Origin: Phascolomyces articulosus
Taxonomy: Eukaryota > Mucoromycota > Mucoromycetes > Mucorales > Lichtheimiaceae
NCBI GenBank assembly: GCA_025677815.1
Contig: JAIXMP010000043.1
Span: forward strand, 1-64,000
Length of the DNA: 64,000 nt
Direction of reading: 5' to 3'
The position numbers were made by a program, and so were the translations under genes. Shown in pieces: positions 20,590 through 32,800 of the stretch; within the stretch, counting starts at the first letter, position 1, and the number at the start of each line of letters is the position of its first letter. The notes under the pieces are model-generated. The model did not search any database and was not told where the DNA came from. It worked only from the letters and a program-made list of their open reading frames with translations.

Positions 20590-22080
20590 AAATGTGCAAA
20601 TATCATATTGTAGTTCGGACAAGAAGAGAAGGGTTAAAATAAAAGTGCTTGCACAGTATAATACCGTTTCATAAATTGGGACGAAGATGCATATAGACTA
20701 CTGCTATTACTGCCAAACTATTACTGTAGCGAGAATATCGTTGAACATTAATGGATGATACTGCCGTAGAGGATGAATGTGGTTTATCAAATGATGGAGA
20801 AATATTGCCAGAATGAGATGAACTAGAAGGTGCAATATAAGGTCTATAATTTGATGCTTCGAATGGTTGCAGGAAATCGGAAAGCTATTACATAGCCATG
20901 ATCACTTAGCATACATATTTATGAAGAAAGAAAGTAAAAGAGGTAGAGGGACAAATGGTTTTTATTCGAGAAACAAAAATTACTATCTACCTCGATGTTT
21001 TGAAATGGGTGAGACAATTATTAGGTGGAGTTTCTGTAGTTGTTATTGAATGACCTCTTTGGATGGATCCTATGCCTGCTGTTGTGTTTGTGTTTCACCA
21101 GGTTCAAGAAGGGAATCCTGCCAAAATGTCAGATAATCAAATCCATGGGAAGATCCCTTTTTGCATACGGAGATGGAGAAGGAACTGGTGATGAATAGTC
21201 ATAATCAGTAACCACAGTGAGTATGAATCTTCGTCGACTTGTACTCGCCGAAAAAGTAGGTAAAGAAATCCGTAATCGACGGTCGTCGAATATCCAAAGG
21301 CAGTGTACCAGTAGTTGTACATGTGTTACTTGTAGTAGTGTTACTTTCGCTATTGTTATTGTTGCTGTGAAGCCATAGAGTCTATCATTGAGCCTCTACG
21401 TGAATATGATTCGTGGTGAGGTTGCAGGGCTTGTTGTGTTGGTTCTAAAAGTGAAAGCCTTTCTCGTCGTCCTGATATCCCATGCACACGTGACATGGGT
21501 TTAGGACTTGAAGTATCATTAGTTCCTCGTTGTTGTTGCTGATATGGTTGCTGAAGATGCGGCTGTTGTGAAGGTGAAGAAGAAACATTCATACCTGACA
21601 TTCTATGTCAAAGGTATCTGTCGGACATGAGACTATTACTGTTGCTGTTACTATTATATTCCTGATTGTTGAAAAGGTGAAGATGCACGAGAAATAGATG
21701 AACATGGTTGAGCACTTGTTATAGATGGTCAATGAGGCTTTGTCATAGAAGCTAAAAAATATCATTATACAAAAATAATGAGTTAAGAGCTTTATAAAGA
21801 AGAGAGTTGCCATGATGGGTGAAAAAAAAAGATTTTTTATGAAGAGTAAAAAAAAATAGGAACCTTGATTACTGAGAGGTAAAGGATTTTTAATTTGAGG
21901 ATTCAAAAGGTTCATCAGTTTGCATTTTGTCGGTTGAGTTGCGTCCTTCACTAGTACCACTAGTAGAAGGAGATGACGAAGCCTTACTTGCCGGCATGAT
22001 CGTCGACATGTAATAATAACTCTGGATCAGAAGGTGGTATGCAAGCTGAATCTTCAGGATGCACTCTATTGATGAAGAAA
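20590..22080 (-). pseudogene. Remnant of a Ser/Gln-rich hypothetical gene
   Basis: On the minus strand, from about 22070, the text VHPEDSACIPPSDPELLLH is followed in another frame by SKASSSPSTSGTSEGRNSTD (about 22005-21905), then, at 21601-21356, a Gln/Ser/Pro-rich frame (SGMNVSSSPSQQPHLQQPYQ; SPKPMSRVHGISGRRERLSL). Further on, GTLPLDIRRPSITDFFTYFF (about 21310-21250) reads well in a third frame. The pieces share low-complexity, regulator-like composition but are separated by stops and frame changes. I do not recognise a family. It lies between the two PD-(D/E)XK-like genes and could be the decayed 5' part of the minus-strand one or a separate gene. Confidence 0.3.
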
Positions 22081-22484
22081 TAAAGACACACAGGAGTAGT
22101 CATTTTTTAAGGTTTGATTTATTCGTTATCAGGCCCGGATAACATGCATGGAGCAAGAGAAATTAACTTTTTTTCATTTTTGGAAAAGGCTTCTCTAAAT
22201 TTATGTCCCACGGGAAGAGAATTGCTACTATACGCGTACCCACGTTAGTACCAGCCTACAATACAACGCGCATGTCTGACTTTACACTATGACCATGGAA
22301 GATCCTGAACTGTTTTATGCAGCTCTATATATGCAGTGAAAGAAATTCGAATAGCGAAAAGGCATTATCCAGCACCATTTTTATTAAATTATCTTACCGC
22401 AATTTCATCAACACCATTTTATTTTCAAACTTGACACCTTATACCCACGATCTGCGTTTTTCTTTATAATTGACAGCTATAAAA

Positions 22485-24419
22485 ATGTCTGATCTAGCTG
22501 ATTGTGAGTATTTTTTTTGTGTGTGTGTGTGTATAAAGGTATAGGAATCTTTTCGGCTAATTTTAAAATAAATCTCTTTCTGATAATAGTAATGGAACAA
22601 TATATACCACAAGATCGATATCCAACCTTAAGAAAGTTCTGTAATTCAAAGAAAGATGCTGTATTGAACTACATTCAGCACTTCGATGACGTGCGGTCTG
22701 CAACTAGTAATCTCCAAAATAAATTCAAATCTGCATTTAAAACGGTACGCCCAAACAGCAGACGCGGTGCATCAATTCAAATTGACCTAAAGGTGTTATT
22801 TGCTGAAGCGAAAGCAAGGATGAAAATTACTTCCAGCGGTTGGGATGCACTTGCTTCTTCCGTCCAACAAGCTCAAGAAGCATTTACAAATCAATCCACT
22901 GACACTGTTTCTCCCGAAAGCTCAAGTGAAGACGAGGAAACTGATTTACCCAGTTGCTTTGAACGATACAGAAAGGAGGCTCAATCAAACTCGAAAGAAA
23001 AAGGCTTTTATATGGATTCAGACTTGCAAGAGATTTTGTAAGTAAGGTTATGTTTGTTCTTGTTGTTTGTAAACTGGATACTAATATCTTCTGGCATTGG
23101 ACATATGGCATAGATCTTTGGCAGGTGTTTTATTTTTAAAAGATAATGATTTTAGCGAAAAACAAGTTGAGCAATTTGGATTGGCACCTCTGAAGAACTT
23201 GCACCGTCAATTAACCAATGAGCTCTTGGATGGAAATTTAAAGTTTGCAAAAAACTTACACGACGATATTTCAGAACTCTTGAGGGTAAGACACACATGC
23301 TAGTTATTAATTATTATACTCTATTGACAATTACCATTTACTGATTCGTTTTTATTTATTTTATTTTTTGTATTGTTTTAGGAATTCGATCCTGATACTG
23401 AAAGTATCCGATCATTGAAAGAAAGGATCAATAATTTGGCCAAACAAGCGGATGATCTGGATTATATACTTATCGACATCCTCATCAATTAGTAAGTCGA
23501 ATAGATCTTATCCAAACATTTCTTTCTTCTTTTCCCTCTTTTTTTTTTTTTCCTCGCCTCGTTCAAACTCACTATTAATTCATATTTATTTCTAACATAT
23601 TTATTTTCATCTAGTTGTAATAAGCTTCCTTTGTGTACCCGAGTAGGTGAAGAAATTGGTGAGGCGGAATTACAAGGCACATACATAGATCCTCTTTTAT
23701 ATCCACTATTTCACAATCCCCAAAAAAACAAATATTACAGATGGTATGCATATAAACTGGCATGTAATCAAAATTTGGAACAATCAGATACTAATAATCA
23801 CGGGGGGTTTTTTTTCGCTGTTTTAGGTTAAATAAACAAGTGCCAGGAACAAGTGTTCGAAGACCGGATGGAAATCTATATCGAATGAAACAACGAAAAA
23901 TTGTTAGCTCAATCGGTTACGTTGAAATCAAGGCTGATCGAAGTGAATCGACAAAACGTCACGAAGATATGGTTCGATTAGTAGCCTTTTGTCAAGAAAC
24001 ACTGAACAGCACAAAACTCAATGCAATCACAGCAATTCAAGCAGTTGGTATGTGATCGAATTCATTATAATATTGCTACTTAATAAACCTTCTTCTAAAC
24101 TCATTATTTTTTTATAATAGGTTATTATATTTCATTTTATCATTTCATGAAGGTGGATAATGTTGATTTGATGATTGAACTGTATTCATTCGAAGTCCCT
24201 AAGTATATTAGTCAGTTGTCACAAACTCTTAGTTCATTTAATCTTCTTAAACAAGTGATGGTTTGTAGTGATAAGTACTGTGTGAATGATGATAGTACAA
24301 ATCCACAAACAAGAAAAAGAGAAAATAATGATTGTAATCTCGACCAGGCCACCTTGGATAAAATTCTCAATCAAAAAAAACCACGGACCGTGTTCTCCTC
24401 TCTTTCATTTAAAAAGTGA
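22485..24419 (+). CDS. Hypothetical Mucorales-type protein with PD-(D/E)XK-like motif, 7 exons, 465 aa
   Basis: Seven exons join in phase at GT-AG sites: 22485-22503, 22590-23037, 23114-23285, 23382-23491, 23615-23743, 23827-24047, 24121-24419; total 1,398 nt, 465 residues. The start is the ATG at 22485 (MSDLAD), chosen because the 19-nt exon joins cleanly to MEQYIPQDRYPTLRKFCNSK. The N-terminal half is helical (NYIQHFDDVRSATSNLQNKF) with an acidic Ser-rich insert near residue 130 (SPESSSEDEETD). The C-terminal half has YIDPLLYPLFHNPQKNKYYR, then VRRPDGNLYRMKQRKI and SIGYVEIKADRSE: an Asp followed by E-I-K, the usual form of a PD-(D/E)XK nuclease core, then a helix and strand (VRLVAFCQETLN; YYISFYHFMKV). 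I recall many similar proteins of unknown function in Mucorales. Nuclease activity is inference; no substrate can be named. No stop or frameshift was seen, unlike its neighbours. Confidence 0.72.
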
Positions 24420-25084
24420 TAATATACTTAACATTTCTTCTTTCCCTTTTCGTATACATAAAATGTTGTATATAATTAGCATTAAAAGCATTGTCAAAAA
24501 TTGCATTTTCATCCCCATACGTATAAAGGGTATCCAAATATTAATATAATTCGTCATCCTTTAACTTTATATATCATTGTATATAGTGCATTATTTCATT
24601 AACATTGTTATACTATTCATAATGACACCATTGTTTTGGCCTTCCTTTCAGCGTCCTGCTTTTTCTCTTCTTCGTTTAACACACACTCTCCCTCTCACTG
24701 CGTTCAAACCCTCAGCTTTTTTTTCATTTATATAATACAACTTTTTTTGAAAGATAATTTGCATTTGAACTGTTACTATTATTATTATGATTATTATTAA
24801 AGAAAACTGTTGTTCTGTATAAACTTACATATATACAATTTTTCTTCTAAACTATTTAAGTTTAATAGCGTGTTGAGTGTATTTTGATTGTTACCTAAAA
24901 GGTTTTTTGATACTTTTCGGAGAGATGTTTGCCACAATTGATATTGGTTTTTCAGGAAAATTCGCTTTCCCGACACACTTGTTAACTCGAATTATATCAT
25001 ACAATACAGTACGTAAAAAAAGAATTTTGTGTGATGCATTTTGGAATGAGTTTCTGATTATTGTACTAGACGATGGTAATTTAC
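24420..25084. other. Intergenic stretch
   Basis: AT-rich, with a pyrimidine-rich tract near 24640-24730. No gene recognised; overlapping frames on both strands at 24877-25097 lack motifs. Confidence 0.45.
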
Positions 25085-25086
25085 AT

Positions 25087-25226
25087 TGATCCAACAAAAA
25101 TTATATTAATATTCCAAGAATTTCACTAACGGAAGAAAAATTTCGGCGTGGGTAATATGTTTGGGGGAAACAATAATTTTTGAAGTTGTAAAATGTCAAG
25201 CGCTTTAGCGCTTGACGTTTTGTAAC
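25087..25226. repeat. Relic of a Tc1/mariner-like terminal repeat with a palindrome
   Basis: TTGATCCAACAAAAATTATA at 25087 matches the 20-bp unit of the right TIR of the Tc1-like element, and GGGGGAAACAATAATTTTTG at 25163 resembles its outer part. The block ends in a near-perfect palindrome, GTCAAGCGC-TTTA-GCGCTTGAC at its centre (arms 25185-25203 and 25208-25226, 16 of 19 positions paired). It may be the end of a related, mostly lost element. Confidence 0.5.
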
Positions 25227-25769
25227 AATTTTTGTTTGATTATTTAGTGGAATTATATAACAATTAAAATAGGATGTTGTGATAATGGTATACCTCTCCC
25301 TGAAAGCATATACTTAGATTAATGCAATTGTTTTGAGTGTTGACTAGGCAATGTATTCACCCTTGAAGTTAAAACCGATATAGATACAGTCTATCAAGTC
25401 AACAATGAGCAACCTTCTAATTACTTAGATAGTTAATTGAGTACATTTTAATTTACTATGTAGTACTAGTGTATCATTGCTATTACATAAATAATGCATG
25501 TAATTTTATGTAAATTCTAGTACTCATATGTTAACCTCTATTTATCACCTCATTCTATCTAATAAGTCTTTCATTTACAGACCTACTATTCAACTAATAT
25601 AGAAGATACACCAAAATTCATCATAAAAGATAATCATCTTATTCTTCAAATAAAACTATCACACATACTTTTACATATCAAAACCAAATAATCATTGAAC
25701 CTACTTCTTTAACAACAAACAAACCAGATAAATCTACTCAACTCTAAGTTTACACGTGACATTACCATT

Positions 25770-26940
25770 GAGAAGACAACGAGATATATAAATTTTTAAA
25801 AACCGTGACAGAGAGTTCTTTTGGAACCATAGAATTTATTGTTATAACAAGGAGCATCCTGTTGCTGTTATGCCAAAATCATTACAACTTAAATTTTTAC
25901 AACCCATCCATTCTTATGCAACATCAGCTCATATGGGTCATGACATGCCAATTGATAAGGCATATAAGTTAACTTGATGGCCATCAATGAAACAAGACAT
26001 TGATTCATTTTTGAAGTCATATAGTGGTTACCAGAGACACAAGACCCTACAAAAAAGTTAGGAAAAATGAAAAGTATTCCAATTGGTGCTCCAAGAGAAG
26101 TCTAGGCTACCAATGTAGCAACATTACTACTTCCCCATTGACAAGACTGCTACTTAACTGCCTTTGTTACATGTACGACGAAATGGGTAGTTACAGTGTT
26201 ACTGTTCGATTCTCATTCAATTGCACAAGTATTATCATGCAAGATCATTTAGAAATTTGGTGTTTCAAATGGGTGATTAGCGAGAATGGTACTAATTATT
26301 GTGTTTCGGAAGCAATGGAAACGGCGTGTAAAAGGCTTGGTGTATCGAGATCGATGATAAGTGTTGAATATCCTCAAAGGACGGTCTCTGCGAAAGACAG
26401 AATCGTGTTCTCAAAGAAGCATTGGCCAAATTTGCCAAAAATGATCCGGCATTATGGGATGAGTACTTGCCGTATATGACCTTTGCAATGAATACAAGCA
26501 AGCAAACAAGCACTGGTCAGTAGATCCCCTTTTGAGATTATGTACTCTCGTTCACCAACATTGTCAACAATAGCTGAAATGCAGTTGCCATAATACAAAA
26601 CTCATACAACGAAGCCATGGGTTGTTTATTTAAATCACTATCTTCCGATTCTTCATAAAGATGTTCATAGTAGTAATATTAGAAAAGCTTAAGATAGACA
26701 AAAAAAATATCACAACAAAGGAAGGATAGATCGGTCACAATTCAGGGTTGGCGATATGGTATGCATATTAAACCCAAGGATGCGTGGAAATTCCTAAACC
26801 CCAAGTTTACTGGTCCCTGGGAAATTGTCAAGATGAATAATGATGAAGGAACAAGTTTTATGAGTAAGGATAATAACGGTAAAAAAATAAAATATCCAAG
26901 GCAAATCAAAATCAATCGTATTCATTTTATAAAGAATTAA
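25770..26940 (+). pseudogene. Ty3/gypsy integrase relic
   Basis: In one dominant frame the plus strand reads REFFWNHRIYCYNKEHPVAV, FLQPIHSYATSAHMGHDMPI, then WPSMKQDIDSFLKSY and QRHKT, which is the zinc-binding H-H...C-C region of a retroviral-type integrase (the first Cys is lost). Further on ERQNRVLKEALAKFAKNDPA and LWDEYLPYMTFAMNTSKQTS are typical of the end of the integrase core, and PKFTGPWEIVKMNND with RQIKINRIHFIKN at 26925-26938 resembles the C-terminal domain. Many stops interrupt it (at least ten), most of them TAA/TAG/TGA in Gln, Trp or Arg positions. The tail leads directly to a polypurine tract at 26950. Confidence 0.75.
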
Positions 26941-26949
26941 ACGGTTTGT

Positions 26950-26960
26950 AAAAGGGGGGC
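26950..26960 (+). other. Polypurine tract of the gypsy relic
   Basis: AAAAGGGGGG lies 10 bases after the last coding text and immediately before TGTGTAATAG, the likely start of the 3' LTR. This is the expected position of the plus-strand primer in an LTR retrotransposon. Confidence 0.65.
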
Positions 26961-26962
26961 TG

Positions 26963-27703
26963 TGTAATAGATAGGTTGTCGTCATACCCCCTTACCCCCT
27001 ATAATCTGTGGCATATCTACATATCCACACTTCTTCTTATACATCATACTAGTACATCGTGTTATCATATAAATGTATATAATTATAATCGGTTGCATCA
27101 CATAATCCACCATGGGAAAAGTTCGCCAACTTCATTACCCATTTATAGTATCCTGTGTTGAAAAAAGTAGCACCGAGGAGCTCAGCCATTATTTTCATAT
27201 AAGCATTTCTTTAATACTCATTTGCAAATTTGTTATTTTTTTTTTATATTAAACGTTTTAGAAAATAGTATAGATTTAAAATAACTATAAATAATGCAAC
27301 AACTAAAATTTTATTTGTGAGAGTTTTTTTTTTGTATTCTTCAGCACAAGGATCACAGTGATTTTTTTTGGCTATATGTTGTGTTTTAAGCCACTTAATA
27401 CATTATCATATCAAACAATTTATATAATAACAAACTACAATGATCTATGAAATGGCATGGATAAGAAAACTTTAAATACTACGAACTCGAAATAATTAGA
27501 TACTTTTTTTAGCATTCTTTTGATCATCTTGACTATCATCTTTGTTATCATCAATAAATCTATATCGATTCTCACAAGACTTCTTTTGTCTCTTTTCACT
27601 TGTCGTTATTTTACTTGTTTCTTATACATACCACATAATCATTTATATAAATGTCAGAGTAATTATATATAATAAAGTTCAGTGGTCACACCGTCCTATT
27701 ACA
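26963..27703 (+). mobile_element. Short 3' LTR of the gypsy relic, split by a solo LTR
   Basis: TGTAATAG after the polypurine tract and CTATTACA at 27696-27703 form an inverted pair suited to LTR ends. Removing the inserted solo LTR and one TAATC leaves about 107 bp, a very short LTR containing TTATATAAATG and AATAAAG (possible TATA and polyadenylation signals). The 5' LTR was not found in the window. Confidence 0.5.
27007..27635 (+). mobile_element. Solo LTR of retrotransposon family B, copy 2
   Basis: The block starts TGTGGCATATCTACATATCC and ends CTTATACATACCACA. It is flanked by a perfect 5-bp duplication TAATC (27002-27006 and 27636-27640). It matches the LTR at 10583-11153 in opposite orientation at its ends and in blocks such as TCACATAATCC and TCTATATCGATTCTCACAAG, but is more diverged than the two family A copies are from each other. 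It sits inside the short LTR of the gypsy relic. Confidence 0.9.
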
Positions 27704-28179
27704 ACGAGGTTGCAAAAATCGGAGGCTGACTGTATCAGCCTCTTTGATTATAATGCTGAGGTTTATACTCACTTCACGGCATGGTTCACATTATATAAAT
27801 CACTATATCTGTATTATCTATGTATTAAGTCATAGTATGTATAGAGGTAGATAACTTCGAGGAGTTTTTAAGTAAATATCTCACTTTTTATTACTTGCTG
27901 ATAATAGAAGCGCTTCATAGCATTGTTTTTGAGGACCAAATCAATCGTTTACGTTATATAAGTTCAAAATTGTGAAATTATTGCTAAAAATTTGAAGCCA
28001 CGCACCATAATTAAATCAAAGCGCAACAAATGTTGTTGTAACCAAAGACCAACAATAGTTCTGATTAAGATCTTCAGATGAAATAAAGGGATTATTGGAT
28101 ATTTAAAATTTATTTGCAAAATTTATATACAATAGGCGGAGAGCATTATTGACAGAATAAATCGCAACGTCAAATGCAT
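27704..28179. other. Spacer at the border between repeat-rich and gene-rich DNA
   Basis: Contains a small perfect hairpin, GAGGCTGA-CTGTA-TCAGCCTC at about 27723-27743. No gene is seen. The tail of the oxidase transcript (minus strand) probably ends here. Confidence 0.45.
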
Positions 28180-29859
28180 CTAAAGTCTGGGAACAGCGGC
28201 TTTCAAATCTTGTGCTGTGCACATCTTTGTATCTTCGTTATTTGTATCTTCCAGTTGCAAAGGTTTCATGTCAGCAGATTTACAAGCACGCATGGCATCA
28301 AAAGCAGCAGAATCAGAGTTGACCTCTCTCCAACCCCATGCACGACTATAATCGCTTTCAATCCCTTCCACAATTTGAGCAATTTTTAAGCCAACAACCG
28401 GGAGAAATCTAAATAGATAATAGAGCACTCAAGATTAATTATATGCTGTAACAACGTTGCCTATTCTTATCTCGTTATATTAAAACTTACTTCATTCCAT
28501 GACCAGAATCACCAGAGGCAATTATGATATTTTCCAAACCAGGATGAGGTGTAACCAGAAAGTTGCTATCTTGAGAATCAGAATACCTATAATAAAATCA
28601 ATTAGTATATAAAAAAGCACAGCTTTTCTTCCTCGATCATCCATATTTTCTTTTGCTTTATACTTACCAGCATACCCGGGAATAATATACATCCATTGAA
28701 GTAGTCTGAGGGAAAAATTTAGCCAAAAATTCACGAAATTCTTTGAGTGCTTTGAGAGGGATGGTATCATCTTGATGTGTCACTTGAGTTCTCGGTACAG
28801 ACTTTCCATCAATTTCACGTAGGTTGTAATAACCAAGGGAATGTAAAGCCACCTTGAGTTTACCATCTGTAGTGGTAGGAAACCCATAAAACCCTGGATC
28901 AGCAGACCATACTGGTTGGTTTTTGAATGTGCTGAAGATTGACGAAGCAGGTGGTTTAAAATGAATAACAATTTGACCAGTCGCAGTAAGTTTGTCCCCC
29001 AAATCAATCAGACTGGCTGTCCAAGGCCCAGTTGCAATAATGACGCGATCGGCCCGATGAATCTTTTGATCTTTGGTTTGAATCCCAAGTACTTTGTTTT
29101 CTTGTCGGTAAAGCTTTTCAAAGCAGCCGGTGTTTGCTCCCAAAATGAATTGTATCCCATTGTTCACACACTTTTCATAAACATGCTTGATGGCCTCACT
29201 TGAATCACACCATCCTATGGGAGATCAGAGAAGCGGAGAGAAGGATTAAAAAAATTGAAATTCACAATTATAAAAGGGCGCCAAATATTACCTGCTTCTT
29301 TATTGAAATAAGCTGTATCATATCCATTTTCAACAGCGAGCTTAAAATGAGGAAATCGTTCCATTATGGCTTGTGGCGTCAATTCTTCAATCACATGGCC
29401 ATAACCTGCTTCTCGAATGCTTTGCATACTTTGGATACCATAATCAGAGTATTGACCATTTTTTGAAAAAAAGACAGCGCCAGTCTTGTGAAATACAGGT
29501 GTTTTTCCTTGGGCAGCGCGTTCCTTATTCCATTGTTCCCAGAGCGGTAAGCCCTCAATCATCAATTGCATGTTTTGTGTGGCAAGCCCATAATCCATAC
29601 GAACAACCTTGCTAATGTCTGAAAAGAGAGATGATATTAATATTCAATAGTAAGATACTCATAGTATTAAACATTATATTAATTAAAGGAATATCATACC
29701 TGTGGATGCAGCGTCAGGAACTGGCACTTGGTAACGGTCAAAAACCGAAATTTGGTATTTCTTTTTTAATGATAAAGCGTATGCAGTGGATAATCCAAAT
29801 GCGCCAGCCCCAACAATAATAATCCGGGAACCAGAAGGAGGAGGTGTATAAGTAGACAT
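28180..29859 (-). CDS. FAD-dependent amine oxidase (sarcosine oxidase / fructosyl amino acid oxidase type), 452 aa
   Basis: Five exons on the minus strand join in phase: 29700-29859, 29292-29618, 28668-29214, 28491-28586, 28180-28408; 452 residues, the usual length. The DAO fold is clear: IIIVGAGAFGLSTAYALS at residues 13-30 is the FAD-binding Rossmann start, and RADRVIIATGPWTASLI is the second strand with the ATG motif. VCWYSDSQDSNFLVTPHPG around residue 344 places a Cys where fungal fructosyl amino acid oxidases bind FAD covalently, and IIASGDSGHGMKFLPVVG is the family's C-terminal FAD motif. The enzyme should oxidise N-methyl- or N-fructosyl amino acids with oxygen and release hydrogen peroxide, usually in peroxisomes. 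The protein ends PRL, a weak match to a peroxisomal C-terminal signal. Which substrate is used cannot be read from the sequence. No stop or frameshift was seen. Confidence 0.88.
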
Positions 29860-32800
29860 TTTTCTATAGTTTTCAAAAAGTGTGGGCGTGTGGCTCGATT
29901 GACTTGATAATGTACAAAAATCACAAGAAAAATATCTGGCCTTTTATATTCTTTGAAAACCGTGATAGCTCACATGGTGAGTAACATATATACAATTACA
30001 AAATTATGAACTTATAGAATAAAATTCACACTCAAATACATAAACATACATATTAACAAAAACTCACACCTTCCAAACAAAAAAATCTGTTATGGAATTG
30101 TATGATAAGGGAGTTTATCAGTACCCATTATTTCCTGGTATGGACTACTAAAAATTACTATCTATCTCACTTGCTAAAATTTGAACCAATTAAAAGCTAT
30201 TGCTCCACATAGAGCCAGTGTTTCACTCCGCATATAACCGTGTCCATGCATTCGGACGAACTGATGGTGTTGGTTATTGATGATTTACTTGTTCTATTAT
30301 TGCTAGGATGTTTATAGTCATAGTAATGCAGTATAAAGGTATAGTGATATATTTAGCGCATATGAGATAGCCCGATTATGGGAATATTTATAGTTGTACT
30401 GAGCCGCAATCACTGTTTACCATACCACCATAGTTGCTTATGCCCTTTTTCCAAAGAAATAGAAATTTAGTAAATGATAATGCTAAATTCGCAGATTTTA
30501 AAACAAGATAAAACCAGACAATCTCCCGCCTCTAATAACCTTTTTAAGTGACATTGTGATTTTACAATGAGAATTCATAACAATGACTTTCTTTCTCTCT
30601 TTTACTTAACGGACCTTTGATTTTACTTTAGTCAAGTCATTGGTTTTATAGAGTGTACGACAATTTGGACTTTTTATTATTATTTAGAAACATCCTCATT
30701 TAATAAAGAATTAATGCTGTTATGGTAAGGGTGGGAATACAAATATTCCCGTTTCCACCCGATAAAATGCCCATCCTTTAATTATAATACCTTTCAGATT
30801 TAAAGAAAGTTCAAAAAGTAAATAAAAATGCATCCTTAAATTTTTAGCATAAAGATGTTTTACATGTCAATCTTTCTTTGTGCTGGAAGATTTAGAACGG
30901 ATGAATTTTTAATTAATGCTTCAATAATAGTTAGGATGAGAATTTTATCTGAAAAAAAGTGCCTAAGCAGGTAATATCCAGGTTTTTTTTTATTATGTAT
31001 TGATCAGTTTGTAAAGTCGTCCAATTTAAAGATCTGCTTGTAAATACTAAAAAATTAACGGAGAAAACCAAACTTTAAAAAATTGGAGAAACTTAACCCT
31101 CTGTGATTTCCATATAAAAAATTGAACATATCAATTTCGGCTCGGGATAATCTCATCCAAGAACAGTTATTCCATCCGTGTGACAACCATTGCTTTTTTA
31201 TCTTTATAAACGTGTAATATGATTCACATAGAAATTGACAGTAGGAATTAATTGATTTAGAAATCTTACTCATCAAGATATCACTATCGTAAATTTTTAC
31301 TATACAATTTTCCCCATTATTTTCATTATAAAAATATATGAAATATGTTATCATGTAATTGTTTCATATCGTATTCGATATAACCTAAAGAAAAACACAG
31401 TTTGTCCATATTTGATAGAGCATAGTGCAAAAAAAAAAAAAAAACTGTTTCACCAAATTGACCTGTGTCAACTACTTTTTTTTTTTATCTTTTTGAAACA
31501 GAGCTCTATATTCTTAGTTGCATGAATTTCGAATTTCAATTTCTTCATTAATGTGGCAAATTCATTTTACGCCAATTATTGTAATTATATAAGCGTAAGA
31601 TACTTGCACATTTTCTAATATATAATATATCAGTGTCACACACTTCTGAATGCTGAGTTCTCTTGATTTTTAATTAGACTTTTATAATTCTCCCTCCTCG
31701 CTTTTTTTTTTATTTGTAGCTTGTGTATTTTAAAAGAATATGAAAGATGGTTTTAAGTGAAAACTCCCGAGATACCAATCGATGAATCTGTGGGAAAATT
31801 GCTGTATATGCCAATTTTTTTTATGTTTTATATGATATCCCTACTGGTTTCATCACATGTGCAACTTTGTATCTGTATAGCAATAAGTGTGATATGCATC
31901 TTTATGTAATTTAAAATTAGGCATAGAACCGACAAAGATGACAGGTATAGCAAAGACAGAACGGTTCCAATACCTTATAGGCTCGCTGCCATACTGCTTT
32001 TATGGTTCGGCTGCGTTGTGTTGATAATACACTGTTGAAATATTTTTATGGTGGGCAACGCTTTATAGTAACCCGGGTTTGTTGAAGTACTTACAGCTTG
32101 AATAACAAGAACAAGCGTTATACGTTAATACAATATATACCTAAGTTACCGGCTATCACTTCGGGGTTATTACTGATAGCCTATTTGGTGATTCTCTTTT
32201 AATCGTTTAACATATTAAAAAATTGAATATACTCTAGTCCAAAACAGAATAAAGATGCTTACCTTGGCATACCTGTTCATTTATCATTATCATTATTATT
32301 ATTATACTACAATTCACAAAAAATGACTCTTCAACAAGAAGGGGCTGGTGATACGGATTAGATCATTAAAGTCAGTACGTAAAATAAAAAAAATTGTATC
32401 AAATAATATTTAAATAAAATATGTTGCTACTATTAAAATGATTTTTGTATCCTACTCTAACTCCAAAAAAATGATATATTAAACCATTTAAATGTCAGTT
32501 TTTTAAGCACAGGATTAAACAAGGTAGTAAGCAAAAATATCAGTTAGCGAGACATTGGAAAGAACTACGATCATCACTTAGTAGTATGTTTATAGTACCG
32601 CTGATATTGTTTAAATTTTTGTTACGTTCGATCCAAGGAATCAAACCGAGTCTTCACCGATTTTAATATAAGTTTTTTTATTACGCTTTTTGAGTTCGTC
32701 TTATGGCTTAAATAGGCAAAGTTTTACACTTTTTTCACAATCTACTTTCACCTTGGAATGATTTTTTTTTAACTTTTTATTCTACAATTTTTATTAAATA

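Noticed and set aside
27723..27743. Hairpin GAGGCTGA/TCAGCCTC as a terminator
   Set aside because: Intrinsic terminators of bacterial type are not expected in a fungal nuclear genome; it may be chance or a relic.
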